Assembly (NCBI GenBank): GCA_021325635.1 | Contig: JAJPGV010000051.1 | Span: 1 to 64,000 of the forward strand | DNA: 64,000 nucleotides | Source of the DNA: Chloroflexota bacterium | Lineage (GTDB): Bacteria; Chloroflexota; JAJPGV01 | Direction of reading: 5' to 3' | Shown: positions 32,712 through 41,077 of the stretch, piece after piece | Layout: every line of letters begins with the position of its first letter | Numbering within the stretch: the stretch's first letter is position 1 | The notes under the pieces: model-generated | Databases searched by the model: none | What the model was told of the DNA's origin: nothing | The model's input: the letters and a program-made list of their open reading frames with translations, nothing else | Program-made: the position numbers and the translations under genes

Positions 32712-33661
32712 GCCCGTCGGAGGAGCGTCCGCCCGAAACGCCGCTCGACCTCACCATCGTCGTGGTGAACTACAACGTGCGCGACCTGCTGCGCAACTGC
32801 CTGCAATCGCTGCGCGACAGCCAGTGCTCGTATCGCATCGAGACGATCGTGGTGGATAACTGCTCCACGGACGGCAGCGCCGCCATGGTGAAGGATGAGT
32901 TCCCCGAGGTGCGGGTCATCGTCAGCCCGAGCAATGACGGCTTTGGCGCAGCCAACAACCGCGGCCTCAGGGCTGCGCGGCCCTCGCGCTATGGCATGCT
33001 GCTGAACCCGGACACGGTGGTGCCGCCGCAAGCGCTGCAGCGCTTGATCGAGTTCATGGACGCCACGCCCGAAGCGGGCGTGGTGGGGCCGAAGCTGATC
33101 ATGGGCAACGGTGCTCTGGACCTGGCCTGCCGGCGCAGCTTTCCGGATCCGCGCATCGCCTTTTATCACGCCTTCGGGCTGGACCGCCTCTTTCCACGGA
33201 GCCGCGAATTCGCGCGCTATAACCTCACCTTTCTCGACGAGGACGCCCTGTCCGAGATCGATTGCGTCGTCGGCGCGGCCATGCTGGTGCGCTGGGAGGC
33301 TATCGAACGTGCCGGCCTGCTGGACGAGAGCTTCTTCATGTACGGGGAGGATCTGGACTGGGCATTCCGCATCAGGCAGGCGGGTTGGAAGGTTTTTTAT
33401 AATCCCGCCGTTGTCATCGTCCATTACAAGGGACAAAGCAGCAGGCAGCGGAGCGTTCGCTCCATCCTCGCCTTTTACGACGCGATGGTGATTTTTCACC
33501 GCAAGCATTACGCTTCGACTACGCCATTCGTCGTCAACTGGGTCATCTACTTAGGCATCGCCCTCAGGTGCTCGATAGCCCTGGCGGTCAACCTCTTCAA
33601 GCCGAGGCACCCGGCCATGCCGCCGCTGGCGACGAAGGCCGAGGGGATGGGGGCGCCGTGA
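32708..33661 (+). CDS. glycosyltransferase family 2, rhamnosyltransferase-like
   Basis: The start is GTG at 32708, sharing GTGA with the previous stop. The 317-residue protein has TIVVVNYNVRDLLRNCLQSL, VDNCSTDGSAAMV, NDGFGAANNRGLRAA and LLNPDTVV, the WbbL/dTDP-rhamnosyltransferase signatures of GT2. FFMYGEDLDWAFRIRQAGW carries the catalytic ED dyad. A hydrophobic C-terminal helix follows. Rhamnose is the likely but unproven donor sugar. Its stop overlaps the start of the polyprenyl transferase gene. Confidence 0.92.
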   Translation: MSPSEERPPETPLDLTIVVVNYNVRDLLRNCLQSLRDSQCSYRIETIVVDNCSTDGSAAMVKDEFPEVRVIVSPSNDGFGAANNRGLRAARPSRYGMLLNPDTVVPPQALQRLIEFMDATPEAGVVGPKLIMGNGALDLACRRSFPDPRIAFYHAFGLDRLFPRSREFARYNLTFLDEDALSEIDCVVGAAMLVRWEAIERAGLLDESFFMYGEDLDWAFRIRQAGWKVFYNPAVVIVHYKGQSSRQRSVRSILAFYDAMVIFHRKHYASTTPFVVNWVIYLGIALRCSIALAVNLFKPRHPAMPPLATKAEGMGAP

Positions 33662-35061
33662 ACAGATCGCGGCTCGACGTCATCGAGACCCTGGCGGTGC
33701 TGATTATCGACAGCCTGGCCATCCTGGCGGCGTACGTCATCGCCTACAAGCTGCGCTTCCAGACGGACATCATCCCCTTCCTGCGGCTGCCGTCGCGCTT
33801 CGTCCAGTACGGATCGGCGTTGGTCATTGTCAGCTGCTTCCTTGCGGCGTTCGCCATGAACCGGCTCTACTCGCACCGCCGCAGTCTCAGCCCGGTCGAC
33901 GAGTTCATTCGTGTCGTCGGTGGTGTGTCCGTGGGCACCCTGTTCGCGGTTGCCGTGGCGTCGTTCGCGTTCACCGGCATCCTCGAGCTGTCGCGCTTGA
34001 TGGTCATCTACGCCTGGTTTCTATCCGTGGTGCTGGTCAGCATTGGTCGGGCGCTGCTGTCGCTCATCGCGTCGATGCTGCGCCAGCGCGGCATTGGGAA
34101 CAAGCGCATCCTGATTGTTGGCAGCGGGGCGCCGGCGCAGGTCGTCCTGGAGAAAATTCGGCGCTCGCCCCAGCTGGGCTACGACGTGATCGGCTTCTTG
34201 GACGAGAGCGGGCTGCGCGGGGCCGTCTCAGGGGTGCCAATCGTGGGCAGCCTGAGCGAGGTCGCTTCGGTGGTGCAGAGCAACCGCGTGGACGAGGTGA
34301 TCGTGGCCCTCAGGCACTCCAGCTCCGACGCCGTGCTGGACATCATGGACCTGCTGGACGGCACCAACGTCGAGGTCAGGGTCTTCCCAGACGTGGTGCA
34401 GATGATCACCCAGGACGCCGGCATCGACGACCTCAACGGCTTGCCGCTGGTGGCCCTGCGCCAGAGCCGGCTGCGCGGCAACAACGTCATCATCAAGCGG
34501 GCGATGGATGTCGCGGTCAGCACGTTCGTGCTGGTGTTCGTTTCACCCATCCTGCTGCTGATCGCGCTGCTGGTGAAAATCGATTCGCCCGGTCCGGTGT
34601 TCTACATCCAGGAGCGCGTGGGCAAGGACGGGAAGGTGTTCCCGTGCATCAAGTTCCGTTCGATGGTCGAGGATGCCGAGGCCCGCACCGGTCCGGTGTG
34701 GGCACATCCTCAGGATCAGCGCAAGACCCGCTTGGGCGCGTTCCTGCGGCGCGTGTCGTTCGACGAGTTCCCACAGTTCGTGAACGTGCTGCTCGGGCAC
34801 ATGAGCGTGGTTGGACCCCGCCCGGAGCGGCCGGTGTTCGTGCAGGAGTTCAGCAGCCGCATCCCGCGCTATATGGAGCGCCACGCTGAGAAGTCGGGCA
34901 TCACGGGCTGGGCCCAGGTCAATGGCCTGCGCGGCAACACCTCCATCGAAGAGCGCACGCAGTACGACCTGTGGTACGTCGAGAACTGGTCGCCGGTGCT
35001 GGACCTGAAGATCATGCTCAAGACGATCTCCATCATCTTCAGCGACAAGCAGGCGTATTGA
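33658..35061 (+). CDS. polyprenyl glycosylphosphotransferase (exopolysaccharide initiation enzyme, WbaP/WcaJ-like)
   Basis: The start is GTG at 33658, again with a GTGA overlap. The 467-residue protein has four N-terminal membrane helices (residues about 8-125), a CoA-binding-like Rossmann domain (KRILIVGSGAPAQVVLEKI) and the C-terminal sugar transferase domain: KRAMDVAVSTFVLVFVSPIL, IKFRSMVEDAEA and VGPRPERPVFV. It transfers a sugar-1-phosphate to undecaprenyl phosphate to start repeat-unit synthesis. As the last of five coupled genes it shows that the operon builds a lipid-linked surface polysaccharide. No flippase or polymerase gene is visible. Confidence 0.95.
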   Translation: MNRSRLDVIETLAVLIIDSLAILAAYVIAYKLRFQTDIIPFLRLPSRFVQYGSALVIVSCFLAAFAMNRLYSHRRSLSPVDEFIRVVGGVSVGTLFAVAVASFAFTGILELSRLMVIYAWFLSVVLVSIGRALLSLIASMLRQRGIGNKRILIVGSGAPAQVVLEKIRRSPQLGYDVIGFLDESGLRGAVSGVPIVGSLSEVASVVQSNRVDEVIVALRHSSSDAVLDIMDLLDGTNVEVRVFPDVVQMITQDAGIDDLNGLPLVALRQSRLRGNNVIIKRAMDVAVSTFVLVFVSPILLLIALLVKIDSPGPVFYIQERVGKDGKVFPCIKFRSMVEDAEARTGPVWAHPQDQRKTRLGAFLRRVSFDEFPQFVNVLLGHMSVVGPRPERPVFVQEFSSRIPRYMERHAEKSGITGWAQVNGLRGNTSIEERTQYDLWYVENWSPVLDLKIMLKTISIIFSDKQAY

Positions 35062-35179
35062 GGGCCCCGTCCCAGCGTGGCATGCCGAGCATCGAGCGAA
35101 GCGTCTCCTCGTAGCTCGCCCGCAGACTGACCTCTAGCCGGCTGCACCTTGAGGTCCGCAGAGGTGGCAAGGCAGCGAC

Positions 35180-35431
35180 CTATGCGCCGTCTCGTGCACG
35201 GGCTTCGGCCAGCAGCGCCTCGATCTCGGCCAGCCGCCGCTCCATGCGGACGAGCTCGGATCGGGCGGACATCAAGTTGCGTTTGAGCGGCTCGGCCGGA
35301 ATCGGCCCAATGCCGTCTTCGGCGCGGGTGTAGCCCACCGTCAGGTTCGAAACTTCGCTGCGCTTGCGAACGAGCGACACCTGAAGCTCCGACAGCTCCT
35401 GCTGCAGTCCGTACAAGGCCTTGTCGTCCAT
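35180..35431 (-). CDS. 83-residue coiled-coil protein
   Basis: From the ATG at 35429-35431 the protein consists of two helical stretches: MDDKALYGLQQELSELQVSL, then KRNLMSARSELVRMERRLAE to the end. Regular heptad hydrophobics indicate a coiled coil. A short loop (GYTRAEDGIGPIPAEP) links them. It is divergent from the DUF3800 gene with 40 bases between the start codons, so the two could be co-regulated. No family is recognised. Confidence 0.55.
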   Translation of the reverse strand: MDDKALYGLQQELSELQVSLVRKRSEVSNLTVGYTRAEDGIGPIPAEPLKRNLMSARSELVRMERRLAEIEALLAEARARDGA

Positions 35432-35471
35432 CTCTTTCGCGAGTCCTAGCCGCCTACCATTATCTTCGGGC

Positions 35472-36206
35472 ATGTACGCCGTGTTCGTAGACGAATCAGG
35501 CGACCCTGGCCTGCGCACGGTCAACACCGAGTACCCCGTGTTCGCGGTTGGGGCCGTGATCTGCCTGGAGCGGGAATATGCGACCAGGATCGACCGCCAG
35601 GTCAAGCAGTTCAAGCACAGCGTCCTTGGCAGCCCCGACGTGCGGCTCGACTCGCGTGACATCGCCAAGCAGCAGGGGCCGTTTCGTGACCTCATCGCTC
35701 GCGACAGGCGCCGCGCCTTCAGTCAGCAGCTGACGGAGCTGCTGGCGTCGCTGCCGCTGACATTGGTTTCCGCCTGTCTGAACAAGGAGATGCACATGCG
35801 AGAGTACGGCAGGTTCCGGCGCAGCGCCTATTCGTTCACCCTGCCCTTCGTCATGGAGCGGCTCGTATACCTGCTGACCGATCGCCATGACGGCGCCGCC
35901 GTGATCGTGCAGACACATGGCAAGCGTGAGGATCGCATCTTCGCCCAGGTGTGGGAGGAGCAGCTCGAGGGCGGATCCTATTACCATGCTGCCAGCGAGT
36001 TCAGGAGCCGCCTGCCCCGGCTCGACTTTCGGCCGGCCAGCGACAACTTCTCGGGTTTGCAGCTGGCGGACCTTGCGGCGGCTGCCTGCGCGCGCTTCGT
36101 GCTGGATCCCAGCCGGCCCAATGACGTGTTCTCGGCGCTGTCAGCGAAGCTGTACCAGGGCAAGTTCACCGAACCGGATCGGTTCGGCCTCAAGGTCATC
36201 CCGTGA
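35472..36206 (+). CDS. DUF3800 domain protein (predicted RNase H-like fold)
   Basis: The ATG at 35472 gives 244 residues opening YAVFVDESGDPGLRTV, the DUF3800 signature with the acidic pair DE. Further acidic positions (DSRDIAK) and the C-terminal SGLQLADLAAAA complete the pattern. DUF3800 proteins are predicted metal-dependent nucleases of the RNase H class and are often found in accessory regions. TATCTT at 35461-35466 ends five bases before the ATG, so the message is a leaderless candidate. The adenosine-deaminase-like gene follows after 34 bases on the same strand. Confidence 0.88.
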   Translation: MYAVFVDESGDPGLRTVNTEYPVFAVGAVICLEREYATRIDRQVKQFKHSVLGSPDVRLDSRDIAKQQGPFRDLIARDRRRAFSQQLTELLASLPLTLVSACLNKEMHMREYGRFRRSAYSFTLPFVMERLVYLLTDRHDGAAVIVQTHGKREDRIFAQVWEEQLEGGSYYHAASEFRSRLPRLDFRPASDNFSGLQLADLAAAACARFVLDPSRPNDVFSALSAKLYQGKFTEPDRFGLKVIP

Positions 36207-36240
36207 GCCGCGTCACACTTGGTGGAGTGAGCCCGCAGCA

Positions 36241-37278
36241 TTGACACAGCCGGACTTCAAGGCGTCAGCGCTCGGCCCTCTGGCCGAGCTGCACGTCCAC
36301 GTCGGTGGCAGCGTGGATCCGGCTGTGATGTGGACCATCGCCCACGATCAGGGCATCCGGCTGCCGTCCAAGGACTACTGGGACTTCGTCGATCTCATCA
36401 CTGTGCCCAATGATGGGCGCATCAAGAACCTCGACGACTATGCGGCCCTGTTCCACTGGACCGAGCTCATCCAGTCCAGTCCCGAAGCGATCGAGCACAG
36501 CGTGCACCAGATCATCGGCGGCGGCTACCGCAAGTGCAACATCACCACCATGGAGCTGCGCTTCAATCCGATGAAGCGCAACCGCGGCGGCGAGCGCGAC
36601 CTCGACCACATCATTGCGGGCGCGATCCGCGGCATGGAGCGAGCCGAGCTGGAGTATCCTGCCGTGCGATGCGGGCTGATCCTCATGCTGGATCGCACCT
36701 TCAGCGTGGAGCTGAACGAAATCGTCGCTCGCAAGGCCATCACCTATCGCTCCCGCGGAATCATCGGCGTCGACATTGCCGGACCCCGGCATCCAGACTT
36801 CCGTTACCGCGACTACGGCCGCCCCATCGATGCCTGCCGGCGGGCTGGGCTGGGCGTCACCATCCACTGCGGCGAAGAGGGCGATCCGCGGGAGATGTGG
36901 GAGGTGCTGGAGCACCTGCGCCCGTCGCGCATAGGCCACGGCATCCTGGCGGCCGGCGACGAGCAGTTGATGCACGAGCTGGCGAAGCAGCGGGTAGTCC
37001 TGGAAATCTGCCCCACGTCCAACCTCAAGACCCACGCCGTGGCGAACCTCGAGGAGATGCGGCACATCCTGCGGCGCTTCATCGAATACGGCGTGCGCTT
37101 CAGCATCAGCACCGATGGGCCGGAGATGCTGCAGACGCATGTGGCCCAAGAGTTCGAGATCCTGGTCAACGAGGGGCTGCTGAGCGCCGAAGAGGCGGCG
37201 GCGTGCAACAAGTGCGCCCACGACGCCAGCTTTGTCAGACACCGAGCGTATCCTGGCATGGCGCTGGGTATCTTCTAG
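36241..37278 (+). CDS. adenosine/AMP deaminase-like amidohydrolase with altered active-site Asp
   Basis: The start is TTG at 36241, which is needed to include the metal motif; no ATG or GTG is available before it. The 345-residue protein has the expected zinc ligands and base: H18 and H20 (LHVHVGG), H209 and E212 (IHCGEE), H233 (RIGHG) and D292 (STDGP). True adenosine deaminases have a second Asp directly after this one (TDDP), which contacts purine N7. Here it is G293. Specificity is therefore likely to differ from adenosine. Its neighbour is the DUF3800 gene. About 100 bases with no features separate it from UPF0182. Confidence 0.85.
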   Translation: MTQPDFKASALGPLAELHVHVGGSVDPAVMWTIAHDQGIRLPSKDYWDFVDLITVPNDGRIKNLDDYAALFHWTELIQSSPEAIEHSVHQIIGGGYRKCNITTMELRFNPMKRNRGGERDLDHIIAGAIRGMERAELEYPAVRCGLILMLDRTFSVELNEIVARKAITYRSRGIIGVDIAGPRHPDFRYRDYGRPIDACRRAGLGVTIHCGEEGDPREMWEVLEHLRPSRIGHGILAAGDEQLMHELAKQRVVLEICPTSNLKTHAVANLEEMRHILRRFIEYGVRFSISTDGPEMLQTHVAQEFEILVNEGLLSAEEAAACNKCAHDASFVRHRAYPGMALGIF

Positions 37279-37429
37279 TCGGCGAACGGCGCCAGGGGCG
37301 CTCACCGTTCGGAAACCGCGGTCGAAGGGCGTCCGTACCCATGGGTGAGCCCCGACATGCATTTACAGCGAGCCGGCGCCGTTTATGGCCCGCGAGATAT
37401 CATTCGCGGAGCGTCGAAGGAGGGGAACA

Positions 37430-40378
37430 GTGTCGTTCTATGGTGGACCCGGCCGCGGCGGCCGGGACAGCATCGACATAGACTTCGAGCGCCTGTTCGG
37501 TCGGGGCGGCGGCAATGAGCCACCCATCGACTTCCATACCCCCTCCTGGCTTGGCAAGATCTTCGGCTTTGGTCTGGCGCTCATCGTCGTGCTGGTGCTG
37601 CTGGGCATTGGCGACGGTATCTACACCAACTACCTGTGGTTCGGCAGCCTTGGCCTGACGTCCGTCTACGTGACCCGCATCACGGCGCAGATCTACACCT
37701 TCCTGGCATTTGCCGCCGTGTTCCTGCTGTTCGTGAGCTTCAACGTGCTACTGGCCCGCCGGCTGCACAAAGCCCCGGTGGTGACACCGGCCGATGCTCC
37801 GGGTATCCAGGTTCCGCCGGCTCTGGCGCGCCTGCTGTGGGGTCTGGCCATCGCGCTGCAAACGCTGATCATGGCCTCGGCCGGCGGCGGCTTCTGGGAC
37901 ACCATCCTGAAGTTCAACAACGCCAGCTCCTTCGGTGTCAGCGACCCCTTCCTGAACAAGGACGTGGGCTTCTACGTCTTCGACCTGCCGCTGTTGCGGG
38001 ACCTCCAGGGCTGGTGTCTGTGGGCCCTGCTGCTGACGCTCGTCAACGTCGCCGTGGCCTACGGCCTGACGACCGACTTCCGCCAGCTGCGCACGTCACG
38101 GCCCGCGGGCATCCACCTATCGATCCTGGGGGCGGGCCTGCTGGGCATCGTTGCCTGGAACTATCAGCTGAGCATCTACGAGCTGCTGTTCTCTCATCGG
38201 GGGGTGACCGCGGGAGCCAGCTACACCGACGTGCACGCACAGTACGGGGCGTTCAAGGTGCTCATCGCCATCACTGCGGCAGCGGCCATCCTGCTGCTGG
38301 GCAACACCATGGTGCGAACCCTGCGGCTCGTGGCCGGAGCCGTCGGGCTGTGGTTCGTGGCGCAGATCGTGGCGGGCGGAATCATTCCCGCGTTCGTCCA
38401 GCAGTTCCAGGTGCGGCCCAACGAGCTCAATCTCGAGCGGCCCTACATCCAGGACAACATCGACGCCACCCGCCATGCGTTCAACCTGGACAAGATCGAC
38501 GTGCAGGACTTCAACGTCCAGGACCAGGTGAACCAGGCCGACGTGCAGCGCTCACAGGCCACCATCAAAAACATTCGCCTGCTGGACTACCGCCCGCTGC
38601 AGACGACCTACAACCAGATTCAATCAATCCGGCAGTATTACGTCTTCCCCACCATCGTGGTCGATCGCTACGTCATCGACAACCAGTACCAGCAGGTGAT
38701 GCTGGGCGGTCGTGAGCTGGACACCACCCGACTGCCGGCGAACGCCCAGACCTGGGTCAACCTCCATCTGCAGTACACCCATGGTTACGGCGTGGCCATG
38801 AGCCCGGTGGCGGACGTGACGTCGGAGGGCCTGCCAAACCTGATCGTGCGGGATCTGCCGCCGCAGGGTCCGGTGCCGATCAACCGGCCGGAAATCTACT
38901 ACGGGATGCAGACGGGTAACTGGGTCGTAGTCGATACCAGCCAGAAGGAATTCGATTACCCCAAGGGCGACGACAATGTCTTCTCGACCTACCAGGGTAA
39001 AAGCGGAGTGCAGGTCGACTCGCTGCTCAAACGGCTGGCCTTTGCATGGCGCTTCGGCGATTTGAACATTGTCATCAGCCCGGCGCTCAACGGTGAAAGT
39101 CAGCTGCTGTTCAACCGCCGGATCCAAACGCGCCTGGGGGCCATTGCCCCCTTCCTGTCCTACGACCGTGACCCCTACCTGGTGGTCGACGGCGGCAATC
39201 TGTACTGGCTGCAGGATGCCTACACCACCAGCGATCGCTACCCCTACAGCCAGCCCAGCGGCAATTACAACTACATCCGGAACTCGGTGAAGATCGTCGT
39301 CAATGCCTACGACGGCAGCACGACCTACTACGTGGCCGATCCCAGCGATCCGCTGGTTCAGACCTATCAGAAGATCTTTCCGGCGCTGTTCCATCCCCTG
39401 AGCGACATGCCGGCCGGGCTGCGGTCCCACATCCGCTATCCCGAGGACATGTTCCTGGCGCAGATGAGCCAGTACCGCACTTATCACATGACTGACCCCC
39501 AGGTGTTCTACAACCGCGAGGACGTATGGGCGCTGCCTGAGGAACGCTTTGCTCAGGGCAATAACCAGACGGCGACGTCCGCACAGCAGAGCATCGAGCC
39601 GTACTACGTGCTCATGCGCCTCCCCGGGGAGAGTCGGGACGAGTTCCTGCTGCTGCTGCCCTTCACGCCGAGCTCGCGCAGCAACATGATCTCGTGGGTC
39701 GTGGCCAGGTCGGACGGCGAGGATTACGGCAAGCTGTTGAACTACAAGCTGCCCAAGGACAAACTGATCTACGGCCCGCTGCAGATCGAATCGCTAATCG
39801 ATCAGAACCCCTCGATCTCGGGGCAGCTCACCCTGTGGAACCAGCAGGGATCGCACGTCCTTCGCGGTAACCTGCTGGTCATCCCCATCGGCGCCTCGTT
39901 CCTGTACGTAGAGCCACTGTACCTGCAGGCTCAGAGCAGTCCGCTGCCTGAGCTGAAGCGTGTCATCGTGGCCAATGGCAACAGGATCGCCATGACCGAG
40001 ACCCTGGACGATTCGCTCAAGCAGCTGTTCTCAAACGCTCCGACGAGTCCCACTGAGGTCGTGAGCTCGCTGCCGCCGCCGTCCGCCGTCTCGACGTCAC
40101 CCAGCCCTTCGGCATCCGGCGCGACCGTGGTTACGCCGCCCGCCGGCGCCACTACGGCATCCGCCTCCAGCTCTTCGAGGCCGGTTCCGGCAGCTAGCGT
40201 GATCCCTAACGTCCCGCCTCAGATCGCACAGCTGACGAAGGACGCCAACGACCACTACCTGCGCGCGCAGGATGCGCTGAAGTCCGGCGATTTCGAGGCG
40301 TACGGTCGCGAGATCAAGCAGGTGCAGCAGGATCTGGAGCAGCTCAACCAGCTCACCGGCAATGCGCCCTCAACGTAG
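37430..40378 (+). CDS. UPF0182 family large membrane protein
   Basis: An ATG at 37385 opens the frame, but GAAGGAGGGG sits six bases before an in-frame GTG at 37430, which I take as the true start (982 residues). Seven membrane helices lie in the first third (for example FGFGLALIVVLVLLGIGDGI). They are followed by a large extracellular domain (RPYIQDNIDATRHAFNLDKI, QTTYNQIQSIRQYYVF) and a Ser/Ala/Pro linker before a short C-terminal helix. UPF0182 proteins occur in Actinomycetota, Cyanobacteria and Chloroflexota and have no assigned function. The size is normal for the family. Confidence 0.93.
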   Translation: MSFYGGPGRGGRDSIDIDFERLFGRGGGNEPPIDFHTPSWLGKIFGFGLALIVVLVLLGIGDGIYTNYLWFGSLGLTSVYVTRITAQIYTFLAFAAVFLLFVSFNVLLARRLHKAPVVTPADAPGIQVPPALARLLWGLAIALQTLIMASAGGGFWDTILKFNNASSFGVSDPFLNKDVGFYVFDLPLLRDLQGWCLWALLLTLVNVAVAYGLTTDFRQLRTSRPAGIHLSILGAGLLGIVAWNYQLSIYELLFSHRGVTAGASYTDVHAQYGAFKVLIAITAAAAILLLGNTMVRTLRLVAGAVGLWFVAQIVAGGIIPAFVQQFQVRPNELNLERPYIQDNIDATRHAFNLDKIDVQDFNVQDQVNQADVQRSQATIKNIRLLDYRPLQTTYNQIQSIRQYYVFPTIVVDRYVIDNQYQQVMLGGRELDTTRLPANAQTWVNLHLQYTHGYGVAMSPVADVTSEGLPNLIVRDLPPQGPVPINRPEIYYGMQTGNWVVVDTSQKEFDYPKGDDNVFSTYQGKSGVQVDSLLKRLAFAWRFGDLNIVISPALNGESQLLFNRRIQTRLGAIAPFLSYDRDPYLVVDGGNLYWLQDAYTTSDRYPYSQPSGNYNYIRNSVKIVVNAYDGSTTYYVADPSDPLVQTYQKIFPALFHPLSDMPAGLRSHIRYPEDMFLAQMSQYRTYHMTDPQVFYNREDVWALPEERFAQGNNQTATSAQQSIEPYYVLMRLPGESRDEFLLLLPFTPSSRSNMISWVVARSDGEDYGKLLNYKLPKDKLIYGPLQIESLIDQNPSISGQLTLWNQQGSHVLRGNLLVIPIGASFLYVEPLYLQAQSSPLPELKRVIVANGNRIAMTETLDDSLKQLFSNAPTSPTEVVSSLPPPSAVSTSPSPSASGATVVTPPAGATTASASSSSRPVPAASVIPNVPPQIAQLTKDANDHYLRAQDALKSGDFEAYGREIKQVQQDLEQLNQLTGNAPST

Positions 40379-40402
40379 CCGCATGGCGGCCCTGAGGCGG
40401 TG

Positions 40403-41038
40403 ATGCTGCTGGCCATCGTGGTCGTGGCGGGGATGGCCTCCCTTGCGTTGGAAATGGCAGCTTCGCGGCTGCTGGCGCCGTTCTTCGGTACGTCGCTCTA
40501 CAGCTGGGCGATCCTCATCGGCCTGATACTGACCTACCTGACGGCCGGCTACTGGCTCGGCGGAAGGGTCGCGGACAGGTACCCCCGCTGGTCGTTGTTC
40601 CTCACTGTCAACGTGGTGGCGGCGTTGGCTATGGCGCTGGTGGGATTGCTGGCGACACCGGTGCTGGGAGGCTTGCTGTCGGCAACGGCCACTCTGCCCC
40701 AAGGGCTGTTCGCCGGCACGGTCGCCGGCTGCCTGGCGCTGTTCGCTGTTCCCACGGTGCTGCTTGGCAGCGTCAACCCGTTTGCCATTCGGCTGAGGGT
40801 GAGCGGCGTGTCGGACTCTGGCAGCGCGGCCGGGATGGTCTTCGGGCTGACCACGATCGGCAGCTTGGCAGGGACCTTCTTGGCCGTGTTCTTGCTCATC
40901 CCCGCGCTAGGCACGCGGATGACGCTGTACGTGTTTGCCGCGCTTTTGTTGGGCGCCTCCGCCGCTGGCTCCCTGGTCCGCCAGCGGTCGGCGGGCGGCC
41001 CATCCCCACAGCCGGAGAGCGACCAGCTGCTTCGATAG
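40403..41038 (+). CDS. lone membrane domain of a fused spermidine synthase-like protein
   Basis: The 211-residue protein has about six helices. It begins LLAIVVVAGMASLALEMAAS and contains SRLLAPFFGTSLYSWAILIG and YWLGGRVADRYP, which match the N-terminal membrane half of the fused transporter/spermidine synthase proteins. Those proteins continue into a methyltransferase-fold synthase domain. Here the frame ends after a polar tail (QPESDQLLR), and the next gene is dxs. Such stand-alone halves occur elsewhere, sometimes beside a separate synthase gene, but none is seen here. The start is ATG at 40403, or the adjacent GTG one codon earlier. Confidence 0.8.
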   Translation: MLLAIVVVAGMASLALEMAASRLLAPFFGTSLYSWAILIGLILTYLTAGYWLGGRVADRYPRWSLFLTVNVVAALAMALVGLLATPVLGGLLSATATLPQGLFAGTVAGCLALFAVPTVLLGSVNPFAIRLRVSGVSDSGSAAGMVFGLTTIGSLAGTFLAVFLLIPALGTRMTLYVFAALLLGASAAGSLVRQRSAGGPSPQPESDQLLR

Positions 41039-41077
41039 CAAGGAAGCGCCTTTTCATACGGAGATAGAATTACGACC

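Noticed and set aside
35129-35156. Terminator hairpin after the polysaccharide operon
   Set aside because: Only a 6-bp stem (GACCTC/GAGGTC) with a long loop, so not convincing.
35472-37278. RADAR-type antiphage system
   Set aside because: RADAR needs a large RdrA ATPase and a long RdrB deaminase; neither is present. The pair is listed only as an observation.
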